Positions 50,201 to 61,439 of a stretch of 64,000 nt of DNA are shown piece by piece. The notes beneath the pieces are model-generated. The model was not told the DNA's origin, did not search any database, and worked only from the letters and a program-made list of their open reading frames with translations. The stretch is from assembly GCA_026874595.1 (NCBI GenBank), contig CM049322.1:10378400-10442399 (forward strand), in the 5' to 3' direction. Every line of letters begins with the position of its first letter. The stretch's first letter is position 1. Origin of the DNA: Sipunculus nudus (lineage: Eukaryota > Annelida > Sipuncula > Golfingiida > Sipunculidae). A program made the position numbers and the translations under genes.

Positions 50201-50949
50201 AAGATGAAATCGTTACAATATCATTTAAATGTTGTATTATACCAGTGATAATGTGTTTAATTTGTCAACCATTTATATTATTTAGAGACTAATTATCTTT
50301 TAAATCCTATAAAATTTCCAAATATATGGATGAAAGCTATTTCTCATGACACATTTAAAGTATATTATTTGCATGCAAAATAATTATTATTGGCAAAATA
50401 GTATTTTTTCTTATTAGTTTTTCAATTTTATGTTTGCGTATCCAAATACATTTTGTATTAATTATGTTTCACAAGAATCTCAAGGAAAACATTTAACTTT
50501 TGCATTTTATACTCAAATTAAACCGTTGTTATTTTGTTTATTCCAGTTATATATCATTAGTTGCCTTTAACAGTCTATTTACTCAGTTGATAAAAAGGTA
50601 TGTGAAATAATTATTATTAGCACAATAGTTTTATTTCTGATATATTTTCAATTTTATTTTTGCAAATTCAAAGACATTTTGTAAATATCCGGTAAAAAAG
50701 GATCTACTGGAAAACATTTAATTTTTAAATTACACACTCATATTAAACCGTTGTTGGTTTGTATATTGCATTTATATATCATCACCTTGTCACAGTCAAT
50801 ATTTATTCGGTTGATAAAAAGGTTATTTCTGTTAATACTTTGTAAATAATAATTGTGTATTGTTGAAAACTATATACATGGTATGATTATTTTTCATTAT
50901 TTAGTTTTATCATTTATTATTGTTTTTCACGTGACAATGTATCATGTAT

Positions 50950-51021
<72 letters not shown>

Positions 51022-52273
51022 TTGGATCAATAGGCCTGCGACCTTTATTTCCAGCAGGGGCGTCAATATAGGGGGGTGGGTGGTCAATGTAATCATGACT
51101 GTTTCAGAGAATAATATTATAATATTGAAAACGAAATATATTAATAAATAGAATTGAAGACTTTGGATCTATTTACTTAAAATTTTATATCTTAACCTTG
51201 CTAAGAATTCACAAAATAACTTGTTTTCTAAAACATTATAATCGTTTGAAATATGATTAAGCATATATATATATATATATATATGATAATTGTATATAGG
51301 CCTTCATATATATACTGTGGTTGTCTTCTTATTTGCGGTGGTTTCAAATTCGCGATATTGGCGGTCGCTTCCTGACCGCGAAAATGAAACCGCGCAGTTT
51401 TGAATGCACATATACCAGACCATAATCATTAATTTCAGAAGCTGCCGATAGTCTGCGACAGTTGATATTTATCTTCAGCTACGTACTGATTGTCCATCGA
51501 GCATGGTGCATATACGTTAAATGATTCAGGAAGAATGCTGGGCCCATTTTAAATAATATCGGTTGGCTTTGATGCAAAACACCAGGACCCTTTGCAGGTG
51601 CGTGCTATCTTCGGCGGACGCACCCGGCAGTTATCCCTTTCCCCCGGCAAATGACTGGAAAGTGTCAATGCCCGCTGGGCAGTAATATTTAAAAATAACG
51701 TGTATGTATGCCAAGTTAGATGACATCCAGTGCCGCTTAAAAATGAATATTGAGTAGAAGGTACTCGTTTACATTGTGCCGTATTTAGTCATGTTAATGA
51801 ATAAAATTTGCCACTAAAGTAGTGAACATAGCCGCTAGGGTTGCGCCACCTTGTAATTGTATAAAAGACTAAATAAAAGACTAATTCTGTGAAATCATGA
51901 CGCGCCAAACGATGTATGATTGGCTAGTGATGACGTGAGTTTTGAATATATTTGAAAGGTCGCAGTTCATTTTGGGGCCAAAGTGCCTTAAAATAGTGGA
52001 ATATTATGTTTTGCTTCAGATTTTAACTGTGAGAAACTGAATACGGTTCCTTCTTCCACCTATATGGAAGTAATTAGCAACATATATAAACGGCATTCAA
52101 ATTATTCTGGGCACATCCCTGCCTTTGATACTAAAACAAGGGGGCTACCTGCAGGCGTCCCTTGTTGGTTGAGCAGGTGATTACCACTCGACTTTTAATT
52201 AACAGGAGTAAGATACCCTTATCAAGACAGTTTCCCTAAACAAACTTAATATACCGTTTTGTAGTTACAGGTT
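50201..52273. other. AT-rich non-coding sequence with repeat fragments
   Basis: Contains a similar pair of blocks near 50380-50600 and 50600-50830, sharing AAAACATTTAA and TTAAACCGTTGTT, plus TA tracts at 50953-51019 and 51264-51284. A fragment with CAGGGGCGTCAATATAGGGG lies at about 51054. A block with CCGCGAAAATGAAACCGCG lies near 51376 and resembles an old short repeat. No gene is supported. Confidence 0.45.
50953..51019. repeat. (TA)n microsatellite
   Basis: Uninterrupted TA tract. The Tyr-Ile frame across it is not a gene. Confidence 0.95.
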
Positions 52274-53787
52274 GGTTATTCCGCTCCCAGTCACGCTAAT
52301 TGTTAAATTCCAAAGCTGACCTCTCTAGAAATAAGGTTATGTTGTTTATACCTGAGGCATGTAGACTGAGAAGGAATACAGTGGATTTCCCATTCACAAA
52401 TCAATCGAATTTATGTCACACTGGCTTCCACTGTTTAGTCAAAAAGTAGGGGCGCGCCCCCGGCTCGACTCCAAAGCCTATGCTATGAAATATTAATATA
52501 TTATACTGACCGACTCTGACCCTCACTAGGTTTCATACAGCAAACTGCACATCAAGCAACCATCTTCTGCTTCTGAACATCATTTTGAACATCATATGGT
52601 GGATCATGAACGGTCGTTAGTCATAAATTCAATTCTAAGGCAAAATGTCTTGTTAAATTTTCGCGCCTTCGTGCTGGTCTCACACATATAGTTCCTAGCG
52701 CTTAATCATACGCGGTACTTACTAAATCAACTACAGGCGCGTTTCTATTTACCTAGTTATTAATGGTAAAACGTCTTAAGAGGAAAACATCATTATTAAA
52801 CATGCAACAAGTAAAGTTATTCTATTTTACTAAACACTATGGATATAACATACATAAAACTGAAAATAAATAAGAATTGAGGAATCCAAATTTCTTATTT
52901 GTTACATAGTACATTCTATATTCAACAACATATATGACTCTATACATTCACAATGATACTTGAATAATGTATATGCCATCTCTATTCGTCTTCACGAAGC
53001 GGGACCGATTTGGCAGACGCGATATATGGGCGGGACCGAAACGGCAACCAAGCGGTATCGAAACGGCAATTTGCAAACCTCAATCGGCTCCGGGACCGAA
53101 ATGGCATGGGACCGAAATATCCATACACCGTCTAATACTTAGGTTCAGTTGACCAAACTACAGCTTCCTGAAGCCGGGCAGACGATATTCCGCTTTATCA
53201 TATAGATCCAAACCAGAGCTGAATTGTTTAGTAAAATAGAATAACTTTACTTGTTGCATGTTTAATAATGATGTTTTCCTCTTAAGACGTTGTACCATTA
53301 ATAACTAGGTAAATAGAAACGCGCCTGTAGTTGATTTTGTAAGTACCGCGTATGATTAAGCGCTAGGAACTATATGTGTGAGACCAGCACGAAGGCGCGA
53401 AAATTTAACAAGACATTTTGCCTTAGAATTGAATTTATGACTAACGACCGTTCATGATCCACCATATGATGTTCAAAATGATGTTCAGAAGCAGAAGATG
53501 GTTGCTTGATGTGCAGTTTGCTGTATGAAACCTAGAGAGGGTCAGAGTCGGTCAGTATAATATATTAATATTTCATAGCATAGGCCATGGAGTCGAGCCG
53601 GGGGCGCGCCCCTACTTTTTGACTAAACAGTGGAAGCCAGTGTGACATAAATTCGATTGATTTGTGAATGGGAAATCCACTGTATTCCTTCTCAGTCTAC
53701 ATGCCTCAGGTATAAACAATATAACCTTATTTCTAGAGAGGTCAGCTTTGGATTTTAACAATTAGCGTGACTGGGAGCGGAATAACC
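52274..53787. repeat. Foldback structure: 563-bp inverted arms around a 388-bp loop
   Basis: 52274-52836 and 53225-53787 are reverse complements of equal length (563 bp) with only a handful of mismatches (for example GTTTTACC against GTTGTACC, and AACATAACC against AATATAACC). The arms contain the palindrome GGGGCGCGCCCC and end outward at GGTTATTCC. The loop (52837-53224) carries several GGGACCGAAA(C/T)GGCA-type words. The loop plus right arm recurs as a unit at 58829-59738, so the right-hand half is the original element and the left arm is an inverted duplicate. No coding sequence. Confidence 0.92.
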
Positions 53788-53901
53788 CTCACCCCGATTG
53801 AGGTTTGGCAATTTCCTTTTCGGTCCCGCGTAGATGCCGTTTCGGTCTGGCCATATATCCCATCTCCCGAATCGGTCCCGCTTGGTGAAAACGAAAGAGA
53901 T
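53788..53901 (-). repeat. Inverted, diverged copy of the loop module
   Basis: Directly after the right arm, the reverse complement contains CACCAAGCGGGACCGATT, ATATATGG, AGACCGAAACGGCA and CAAACCTCAATCGG. These match the loop (52995-53090) in order. The arm is thus flanked on both sides by oppositely oriented copies of the module, as terminal inverted repeats would be. Confidence 0.75.
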
Positions 53902-55241
53902 GTTAGATGCACAAGTATAACTTCAAATTCTTTTTTTTTATCAACATGCTCACGGGATTAATTATTTTAATGTCTATTCATTCAGTTGAAATAATAACTA
54001 CCCTTTTAAATTTTTTATTAGAGAATTATTCGTTTTCACAGCTGTTGACGTTGATTATTCCGTTTAATTGAATACTTTTCTTCACTTGACAGAAAATCTT
54101 TTTCTTCGTGGATCGTTACATCATATCTATGAGAATAAACAACTTTGAGTTCGTTCATTTGATCAAAGAGCTTTACTTTGATTTATTATTATAAAATATG
54201 TGTTCCATCACCGTGTTTAGATGGGACAGGAGTGAATTTGTCTGTATAATAATGAAAAACTGTGACAGTCATTTATTCCCAAAATACCAAGGAACTTTTA
54301 TTACTTTTTTTTATTTATTTGAACAAGTGCACTTGATTATATTAATGTATATCATATATAAATATATATAAAATTGTGGTTATAGTAATAATATATATAA
54401 GAAATTAAAAGTATTTTTAATTAATAAAATGTAATAGACACATATCTGTGAATAATTTCAGAGTTATATGGAATAATATATATATAGGTATTAATATTAA
54501 CCTTTTGGGTAAGCTATCCCGGCTCGAGAACATTCCATGTCCTCAGCATTGACAGTACCCCTCTACATATATTATCTGCCATTATTGCTCTTCAACACCG
54601 TTACCTATTTCCCCAAAAAATGATGATATAGGAATATTTTACAAATTTTTAGAACAGAGCTCACGCTATACCCACTCAAATATATAATTTGTATACGAGA
54701 TAGGTTGAAGGAGTAATTGATTTTCTTTGAATAAATATCACATTTTTTAGCTCCATTATATAACAAAATTGTCACTTTTTCACTTTTTACGGTGGTATCA
54801 ATGAACGGTGTTTAAATAAAAGGGTGACAGGATTTATTCAACATCTTATAATTCTACAAACTGCCATTATTATTCAGAATTTCATCGTTTTTATGGGAAC
54901 TGCTGTGCTATGTAATTTATAATATTAATCTTAAAAATGTTATAAAAGTAGTCTGCATCCTTTTAGTATATAACTTTGGCAATGGCTTCATATATTATAA
55001 ATAAACACCGTTTTCCTTAATAAACACCGTTACATTTTGAAAATGGGCATAGTTTCAAGAAAATAAGGACTTAAAACATATTAGATAATGCTTTTCCATC
55101 CCGCCTTTTTATTAACCCAGGTATATTGCTTTATTTTCCTTCCAAATAATGGATGATATATCTTCAATGGATTGCGGCGGCATTTTGTATCAGGATATAA
55201 ACGTTACTCATAAAAATGAAAATATGTATTTTGCCGGTTCA

Positions 55242-55295
<54 letters not shown>

Positions 55296-56589
55296 GATAT
55301 AATTCATCGTACAGGTGATTCTGTATTATTTTGTTTCCAAATTCCTTATATGTGAACCATGAAACTGCAAAAGAAAATATCCAATTCAATATTTTATAAA
55401 ACTGTCAAGGCACTGTTTCAAGTCTGTAACGGTAAAATTATATATAGTCCTTAAAGGAGAAAATTAAAGAAAGACTTTAAGAGCATATACTCTACAGTAT
55501 GGTGTGTATAGTACATTTTCATGTCATTTTAAAAATTTATAATAAAGTATAAATTTACATAATATTGGTGCTGTTTACTACATATTAAACATTTCCCCTT
55601 AAAGGAGAAAATTAAACAACGACTCCAAGAACATATACATTGTATTTAATTTGATGAAAAACTGAGGTTAACTGAGGTTTATATCAGTTTAAGCATGCAG
55701 AGTTTAATCCAATTAAAGTAAATACAGAATATGGGTGCTGTTCACATTAATATTTCCCCTTAAAAGATAATCTTTTATACAGAGGTTGAAACACAAAAGT
55801 ACTTACCCCTTTAACCTGCGTTTGCGAATCTTGGTAGGTGGCATGTCTTTGGTCCATGCATGCAGCGAGGGAATCCAACAAATGAATTGATTCGAGTTAA
55901 TTTAGAGAGATGTAAACAGTGGAGTAGTTGCTTGTAGAGTGATATGGTCTGAGTTATTTATCACTGATTTATATAGGCCTATTAAGATAAACTAAATATG
56001 AAACTAAATATGTTAATATGAACGACATATAAATAATATTTATTTAAAAGATTTACCTATATCTATATAATTTCCCAGTCTGTTACTTCACTATAAAGAT
56101 AGGATAAAATAGGGTCTTCATTCTTCACAAAGCACTGGTCGTATCATAATTTTCCATAAGCCTTCATGTTTTAACCATTGTTTGGTAAATTTACTTGTAC
56201 TGCCACACCCATTGATAAATACATCGATTTCTGTATGAAATAACAATTCATGCTGGCATTGTTCTTTTTCTATTAGCAAACGATATACATATATACATAT
56301 AATATAGTTATAAGTTAATTGATGTGCTATACACGGACGAGTACAAATTTGCGATAGCAGGAAACTATATCAAATTAAGGCACTTCGATCGAACATAACA
56401 AGAACGAGTGTTACACTTTTTAAATGTCGTGATGGTGATGGTATTTGCATGTGTTGTAATGATAAAGTAAAGTTTCATGATGATGATAATGCTTTATTAC
56501 AGACTCACGTTCATTATACCTATATGTATAGGTCAGTATACATATAATATGCATACACATCAAGGGCGTGCGCAGGATTTTAGCATAGG

Positions 56590-56591
<2 letters not shown>
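53902..56591. other. AT-rich non-coding sequence
   Basis: Contains a small tandem duplication at about 55445-55770 sharing CCTTAAAGGAGAAAATTAAA and GGTGCTGTT, and a TA tract at 55244-55290. CAAGGGCGTGCGCAGGATTT at 56561 resembles the edge of a common short repeat. No gene is supported. Confidence 0.4.
55244..55290. repeat. (TA)n microsatellite
   Basis: Uninterrupted TA tract. Confidence 0.95.

Positions 56592-56669
<78 letters not shown>
56592..56669. repeat. (TA)n microsatellite, one interruption
   Basis: TA tract with a TACATA interruption, just upstream of the Penelope-like element. Confidence 0.95.
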
Positions 56670-56707
56670 CTAGTATTTATACAAAATGAAGACGAGTCAA
56701 GTATTTT

Positions 56708-56772
56708 CAGACATTTTACAACTACGTAGTTTCGGACAAGATGTTGTTGCACTCGTCAGGTAATGCTGTCTG
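56708..56772 (-). ncRNA. Hammerhead-ribozyme-like motif, left arm
   Basis: Read on the minus strand: CAGACA, GCA, TTAC, then the core CTGACGA, stem II G..CAA / TTG..C with loop CAACATC, then GAAA, then short palindromic stem III CTACGTAG, then T and cleavage-site T, then GTAA, AA, TGTCTG. Stem I pairs as TTAC/GTAA plus CAGACA/TGTCTG around an internal loop. The conserved CUGANGA and GAAA boxes and a UH at the cleavage site are all present. Stem II has one U-C mismatch near its base. A short stem III with palindromic loop is characteristic of Penelope-associated hammerheads. Confidence 0.6.
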
Positions 56773-56804
56773 GCTGAGATGGACTAGATCATAATGTTAC
56801 ATAG

Positions 56805-57167
56805 ATATGCGACTTTGAATGTATATATGAGCCGAAGCAAAGCTACATAGGATTAACAGAAAATTCATTCAAGTCACGCTATGCAAATCCCAAATCATCC
56901 TTCATGAACAAATCTAAGAAATTTAACACAGAACTTAGCAAATATATATGGAAGTTGAAAGACAAAGGTGTAGACTACAGTATCACATGGAAAATACTAA
57001 AACAGGCAAAGGCTTATAACAGCGCTACCAACAGATGTAACCTATGCTTATGGGAAAAATACTATATTATTTGCAACCCCCATTTGGCCACCCTGAATAA
57101 ACGGAACGAACTTGTCACCGCCTGTAGACATGCGAACAAATTCCTCATTAAGAATTTCATAACATAG
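56805..57167 (+). CDS. GIY-YIG endonuclease domain of a Penelope-like element (partial)
   Basis: The frame is open from 56805 (after a stop at 56802) to the TAA ending at 57170. It contains CIY, then SYIGLT about eight residues later, F..RY, a lysine-rich stretch with LSKYIWKLKD, and then CNLCLWEKYYI, LNKRNELVTACRHANKF and a short tail. The CIY...YIG pair, the W-x-L-K-D block, CxxC and the C-R-H-x-N-K-F ending are the usual order at the C-terminus of Penelope-like polyproteins, where this domain nicks target DNA. The upstream reverse transcriptase is missing and the frame starts inside the left inverted arm. It is therefore a fragment, though uninterrupted, which suggests fairly recent insertion. 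Confidence 0.75.
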   Translation: MCDFECIYEPKQSYIGLTENSFKSRYANPKSSFMNKSKKFNTELSKYIWKLKDKGVDYSITWKILKQAKAYNSATNRCNLCLWEKYYIICNPHLATLNKRNELVTACRHANKFLIKNFIT

Positions 57168-57498
57168 ATTTTAGTTTATATGATACTCCCATTTTTTCTC
57201 TCTCTCCTTCTTTCTTTCATAACAGCCACAAGAAAACACGTAGAGCCCCATGTTTATACACATATAGCCGTCTTTAAGCACTGTTACTAACTGCTCTCAG
57301 TACAGCCACCCTCACAGAGAGACCTTTGACCCCAGTCCTCCCGTATCCCGACTCTCATTATCTGATCCTGGTATATCTTTGCCCCAGGGCGCACATTTAC
57401 ACTCAACAGTCTTGGTTACAAGTGACACAGCAGGCCAGTAACATATATACATTCAAGGTTGCATATCTATGTAACAGTATGATCTAGTCCATCTCAGC

Positions 57499-57556
57499 CA
57501 GACAGCATTACCTGACGAGTGCAACAACATCTTGTACGAAACTACGTAGTAGTTAT
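57499..57556 (+). ncRNA. Hammerhead-ribozyme-like motif, right arm
   Basis: Same core as the left arm on the plus strand: CTGACGA at 57512-57518 and GAAA at 57538-57541. Stem II pairs fully here (GTGCAA with TTGTAC, one G-U). Stem III is again CTACGTAG, followed by TA at the cleavage site. The sequence beyond 57550 no longer matches the left arm, so stem I retains only weak pairing (TTAC against GTTA). Activity is doubtful unless partners are supplied elsewhere. Confidence 0.4.
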
Positions 57557-58828
57557 ATATTTATTTATGTATTTATATATACTAGTATATATATAGCATG
57601 CATATTTTTGGAGCACGGAATTTTAAAACAAAATGAAAGCGATCTCCCACCCACCCACGAACACAAAAACAAAAAACATCCAGATAAATGGATGCACGGG
57701 TGTGTTGTACTAAATATAAGATGTGCCATTCTGTTATACCGTAACCATGGTGTATCATCACCCAGGAATTTCTACATTTCCATGCATTGTGGGTCTTAAG
57801 TACTCCTGGCCCATCCAGGCCCTTTGGACCCTACGGGTTAAAACATATATGTATAAAGTAGTTAATGCTATTTAAAACATATGAAAGAGTTTAATTTTAG
57901 ACCTCATCGTCTAGCCTTTCGAGACTTGTGGACCCGAGTCCCCATAGGCCCTTCCCATCAAATCTGATTAAAACTGTAAGCTAACACCGAAGAGAGAGAG
58001 AGAAAAAAAAGTTCCGCATTAACGAACATTTACCTGAGCCCTATAGGAGACAAAGCCCGGGCTGGGCCCCTTTGAGTCGTCCTGATGACAGCTACATAGT
58101 TGCAAGTTAACATAAAAGCTAAAAGAGATTTTCTCATTTTCAAGTATTTCCTGGTGTTCTTCACATAGGAAACTCCTGACGGGCCCGAGCCCTTTTGGAT
58201 CACTCACTATTAGAAACTCAATGTATATTTACTTTTAATAAAACTCATTTTCGAGCTTTTCCTTGTGCCTCATTGAAAATTCCTAGGCTAAAAAAATTAC
58301 ATTTTCAAACTCGACATCTATAGACATAATACTCAAATGACAACTGCCGGGATGCGCATTTTTTCCACCCTATATAGGACTGTCGCGCCCCATGCATAAC
58401 ACGACATGACCTGTGCATGAGCGGCAGCTTCCAATGAACTTTTTGTTTGGTCCATCTCAGCTATAGGGTGCCATCCTATACTGTTATGCCTACTAAATTG
58501 AAACAGTTTTAACTAAGGCATGGGACTTACAAATGCAACTTGTAAAATTATTTTGCAAAAGCCTAAGGCACGCTCTGACAATTAACGAAATTGGGTGCCC
58601 CTTAAAGATTTATTGAACAGATTTTAGGGGGGGGGGCGCGCGTGTTGCGCCCCCTCTAAACACGCCCCTGCACATATACACATATTTTTATTTGAAATTA
58701 AATAACCATTGATAGTTAAAACAAAGACTATGACTATTTCCTTAATCACAAGAACACTAGTATTATCTGAAAGGAAATAATTTAAATTACAAGATCAACT
58801 TGACAATTACTCTGACGACTGAAAATAT
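57557..58828. other. Non-coding sequence with GGGCC-rich blocks
   Basis: Short G/C blocks (CCAGGCCCTTTGGACCC at about 57816, GGACCCGAGTCCCCATAGGC near 57931, GGGCTGGGCCCCTTTGAG near 58058, GGGCCCGAGCCCTTTTGGAT near 58181) are spaced 70-130 bp apart within AT-rich text. A poly-G run and GCGCCCCCTCTAAACACGC near 58627-58670 mark another short repeat. No gene is supported. Confidence 0.4.
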
Positions 58829-59738
58829 CACTATGGATATAACATACATAAAACTGAAAATAAATAAGAATTGGGGAATCCAAATTTTTTATTTGTTACA
58901 TAGTACATTCTATATTCAACAACATATATGACTCTATACATTCACAATGATACTTGAATAATGTAAATGCCATCTCTATTCGTCTTCACGAAGCGGGACC
59001 GATTTGGCAGACGCGATATATGGGCGGGACCGAAACGGCAACCAAGCGGGATCGAAACGGCAATTTGCAAACCTCAATCGGCCCCGGGACCGAAATATCC
59101 ATACACCGTCTAATACTTAGGTTCAGTTGACCAAACTACAGCTTCCTGAAGCCGGGCAGACGATATTCCGCTTTATCATATAGATCCAAACCAGAGCTGA
59201 ATTGTTTTAGTAAAATAGAATAACTTTACTTGTTGCATGTTTATTAATGATGTTTTCCTCTTAAGACGTTGTACCATTAATAACTAGGTAAATAGAAACG
59301 CGCCTGTAGTTGATTTAGTAAGTACTGCGTATGATTAAGCGCTAGGAACTATATGTGTGAGACCAGCACGAAGGCGCGAACATTTAACAAGACATTTTGC
59401 CTTAGAATTGAATTTATGACTAACGACCGTTCATGATCCACCATATGATGTTCAAAATGATGTTCAGAAGCAGAAGATGGTTGCTTGATGTGCAGTTTGC
59501 TGTATGAAACCAAGAGAGGGTCAGAGTCGGTCAGTATAATTTATTAATATTTTATAGCATAGGCTTTGGAGTCGAGCCGGGGGCGCGCCCCTACTTTTTG
59601 ACTAAACAGTGGAGGCCAGTGTGACATAAATTCGATTGATTTGTGAATGGGAAATCCACTGTATTCCTTCTCAGTCTACATGCCTCAGGTATAAACAACA
59701 TAACCTTATTTCTAGAGAGGTCAGCTTTGGAATTTAAC
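58829..59738 (+). repeat. Third copy of the foldback unit (loop module plus right arm)
   Basis: CACTATGGATATAACATACA at 58829 matches 52835. The sequence then follows 52835-53757 closely through the GGGACCGAAA words, GAGCTGAATTGTTT, GGGGCGCGCCCC and GCTTTGGAATTTAACAA, ending about 30 bp short of the outer end of the 53787 arm. No left inverted arm and no target duplication are seen. Confidence 0.9.
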
Positions 59739-61030
59739 AATTTTTTTTATTGTTCCATGTGTAATCACATGACTGACTATATTACTTAGGGTAGAAGTTA
59801 CAACTAGAACTTATAATTATTATCAATTTTCACATATGATTCTATAAGTTCAGTATTTAAAAAACATTTTGTGAGGTGCAGTATGTCTTAAAAATAGGAA
59901 ATCGATCAAAATACTGCAGTGAAGATGCATTATTTTGTTTTATTTTACCTTCTCCAACACCAAATCGCTTTTGGACACTTAGATTTGCAGAATATGCTCC
60001 AAACTTTTTAAACGCAAAGAGAACCATGATATAATCATATGTATGTGCCGCGCTGCACCCTCCCCCCCCCCCCCACTCACACACTTTTACGATACTCCAA
60101 AGCCTATGTCTTATTGTATTCTGTCCTAATATGTAACTGCGTAGAATATACCTGCTATGTAGATATAGGAGTCCACGTGTGTATATGATGCAAGTTATTG
60201 CTCTCTGAAATGGACCAAGTCCTTCATTTCTCTATAAGTATATATATTTATATATATATGTTGTTGCCCTTTATATATAAGGTATGAAACAGGCTAATTT
60301 GTTTATCAGGATTCTGATGAATCAGGAAAGTTTTACCCTTAAATGGAAGTGGAACAGTTGTAACAGAACACCTGAGACACAACTCAAGAAATTGCTATTT
60401 GTATGTTAGATATGTCATGTTGTACATACTGAGTATGGAGAATTTGTGTGTCAGAGCTTGTAAATGTATCAAATGTGCTAATGCCTTTGTTAAGTACAGT
60501 TTTAATTTCATGTCATTTCACTTGACGGTTTATTTCTGATGTGTTTGGAATAAATCAGTGGTGTTCAAAGGTGTCGCTTTCTCATGATAAGCAACCCTGC
60601 GCACAAGTTACAGCCAACGACTGGTAGCCAGATGCAGTTTCTAAGACCAAACTGAAGAACTTTATGACATGTGATGATGTTGGACCCTGGGGGCTTTGAT
60701 CCAGTTACGAAAGTGCATAACAGTGCCTACGAAAACTGTGACATTTATATACAAGTCTGATGGACATCTGTGTGGTTAAACTTTACACATCCTTGGAGAA
60801 GACAACCAGTGTGATGTTTAACAGTGTGATTGATCTGGTTTAAAATGCAGTGTCTATGAACTAACTTGTTGTAACCATTTATTAAATACATTTGCCTTCG
60901 AGAAGATTTCTGGCAGTAAGAAGCAACATTGGACTTTGTTTGATCTCTGATTAAGCTGCTTAAATAATTTATTATGTTTATGAACTTTGTGACTTATTGT
61001 TAATACCAGATTAATAATAATGACGTCATC
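59739..61030. other. Non-coding sequence, no gene seen apart from a possible short exon
   Basis: Includes a C-run at 60060-60074 and short TA tracts near 60240-60260. 60343-61030 could be 3' untranslated sequence if the exon at 60310 is real; a candidate AATAAA lies at about 60549. Confidence 0.4.
60310..60342 (+). CDS. Possible short terminal exon
   Basis: TTTGTTTATCAG is followed by an open stretch encoding DSDESGKFYP and TAA. An acidic tail after a pyrimidine-rich acceptor resembles a last exon. It is only 11 codons and no upstream exon was found, so chance is a serious alternative. Confidence 0.2.
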   Translation, partial: DSDESGKFYP

Positions 61031-61034
61031 CTGA

Positions 61035-61370
61035 GTTTTGATCTGAGTTGCGAGACTTGATAGCTAGGGTAGGTACTTGAGAACACAGTTCATTCTAACT
61101 TGCATGTAATAATGTGTTGATCCCAGTTGTAAGATTTGTCATAACTTATTTGTACTTGATGTGTTGATCCCAATTGTGTCATTTGACAGCTATCTACATA
61201 CTTTAGAACACAGTTTATTCTTACTTGTCCTTATTAATGTGTTGATCCCTGTTGTGAGACTTGACAGCTAGGTTATGTACCTACACTTGCTTGTACTTGA
61301 GAACACAGTTTTATACTTACTTGTACTTTATAACAATTAACATTTTGATCCCAGTTGTAAACACTTTTGA
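61035..61370 (+). repeat. Diverged tandem repeat, about four copies
   Basis: Units of roughly 75-110 bp share TGTTGATCCCAGTTGT(A/G)AGA, TTGACAGCTA, and ACTT(G/T)AGAACACAGTTxATxCTTACTTG. No coding capacity. Confidence 0.7.
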
Positions 61371-61439
61371 TGTGTTCTTAAGTGTGTAGCTGCCATATTT
61401 CACATATGAGATCATAACATCATCAAGTACATAAAAAAA

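Larger units (their letters stand above)
56708..57556 (+). mobile_element. Penelope-like retroelement, 5'-truncated, with 109-bp inverted arms
   Basis: Arms at 56721-56829 and 57442-57550 are reverse complements over 109 bp with four mismatches. They enclose a GIY-YIG endonuclease reading frame (56805-57167) and about 270 bp of 3' non-coding sequence. Penelope-like elements end in a GIY-YIG domain, are usually 5'-truncated, and carry pseudo-LTRs that may be inverted; these pseudo-LTRs are known to hold hammerhead ribozymes. All of this fits here, and a hammerhead-like core lies in each arm. The reverse transcriptase is absent, so this copy cannot move by itself. Confidence 0.75.

Noticed and set aside
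55806-55846. A minus-strand ATG followed by a basic peptide (MPPTKIRKRRLKG) and a strong GTAAGT donor.
   Set aside because: No downstream partner exon, promoter or family match was found; the 13-residue coding length is too short to support a call.
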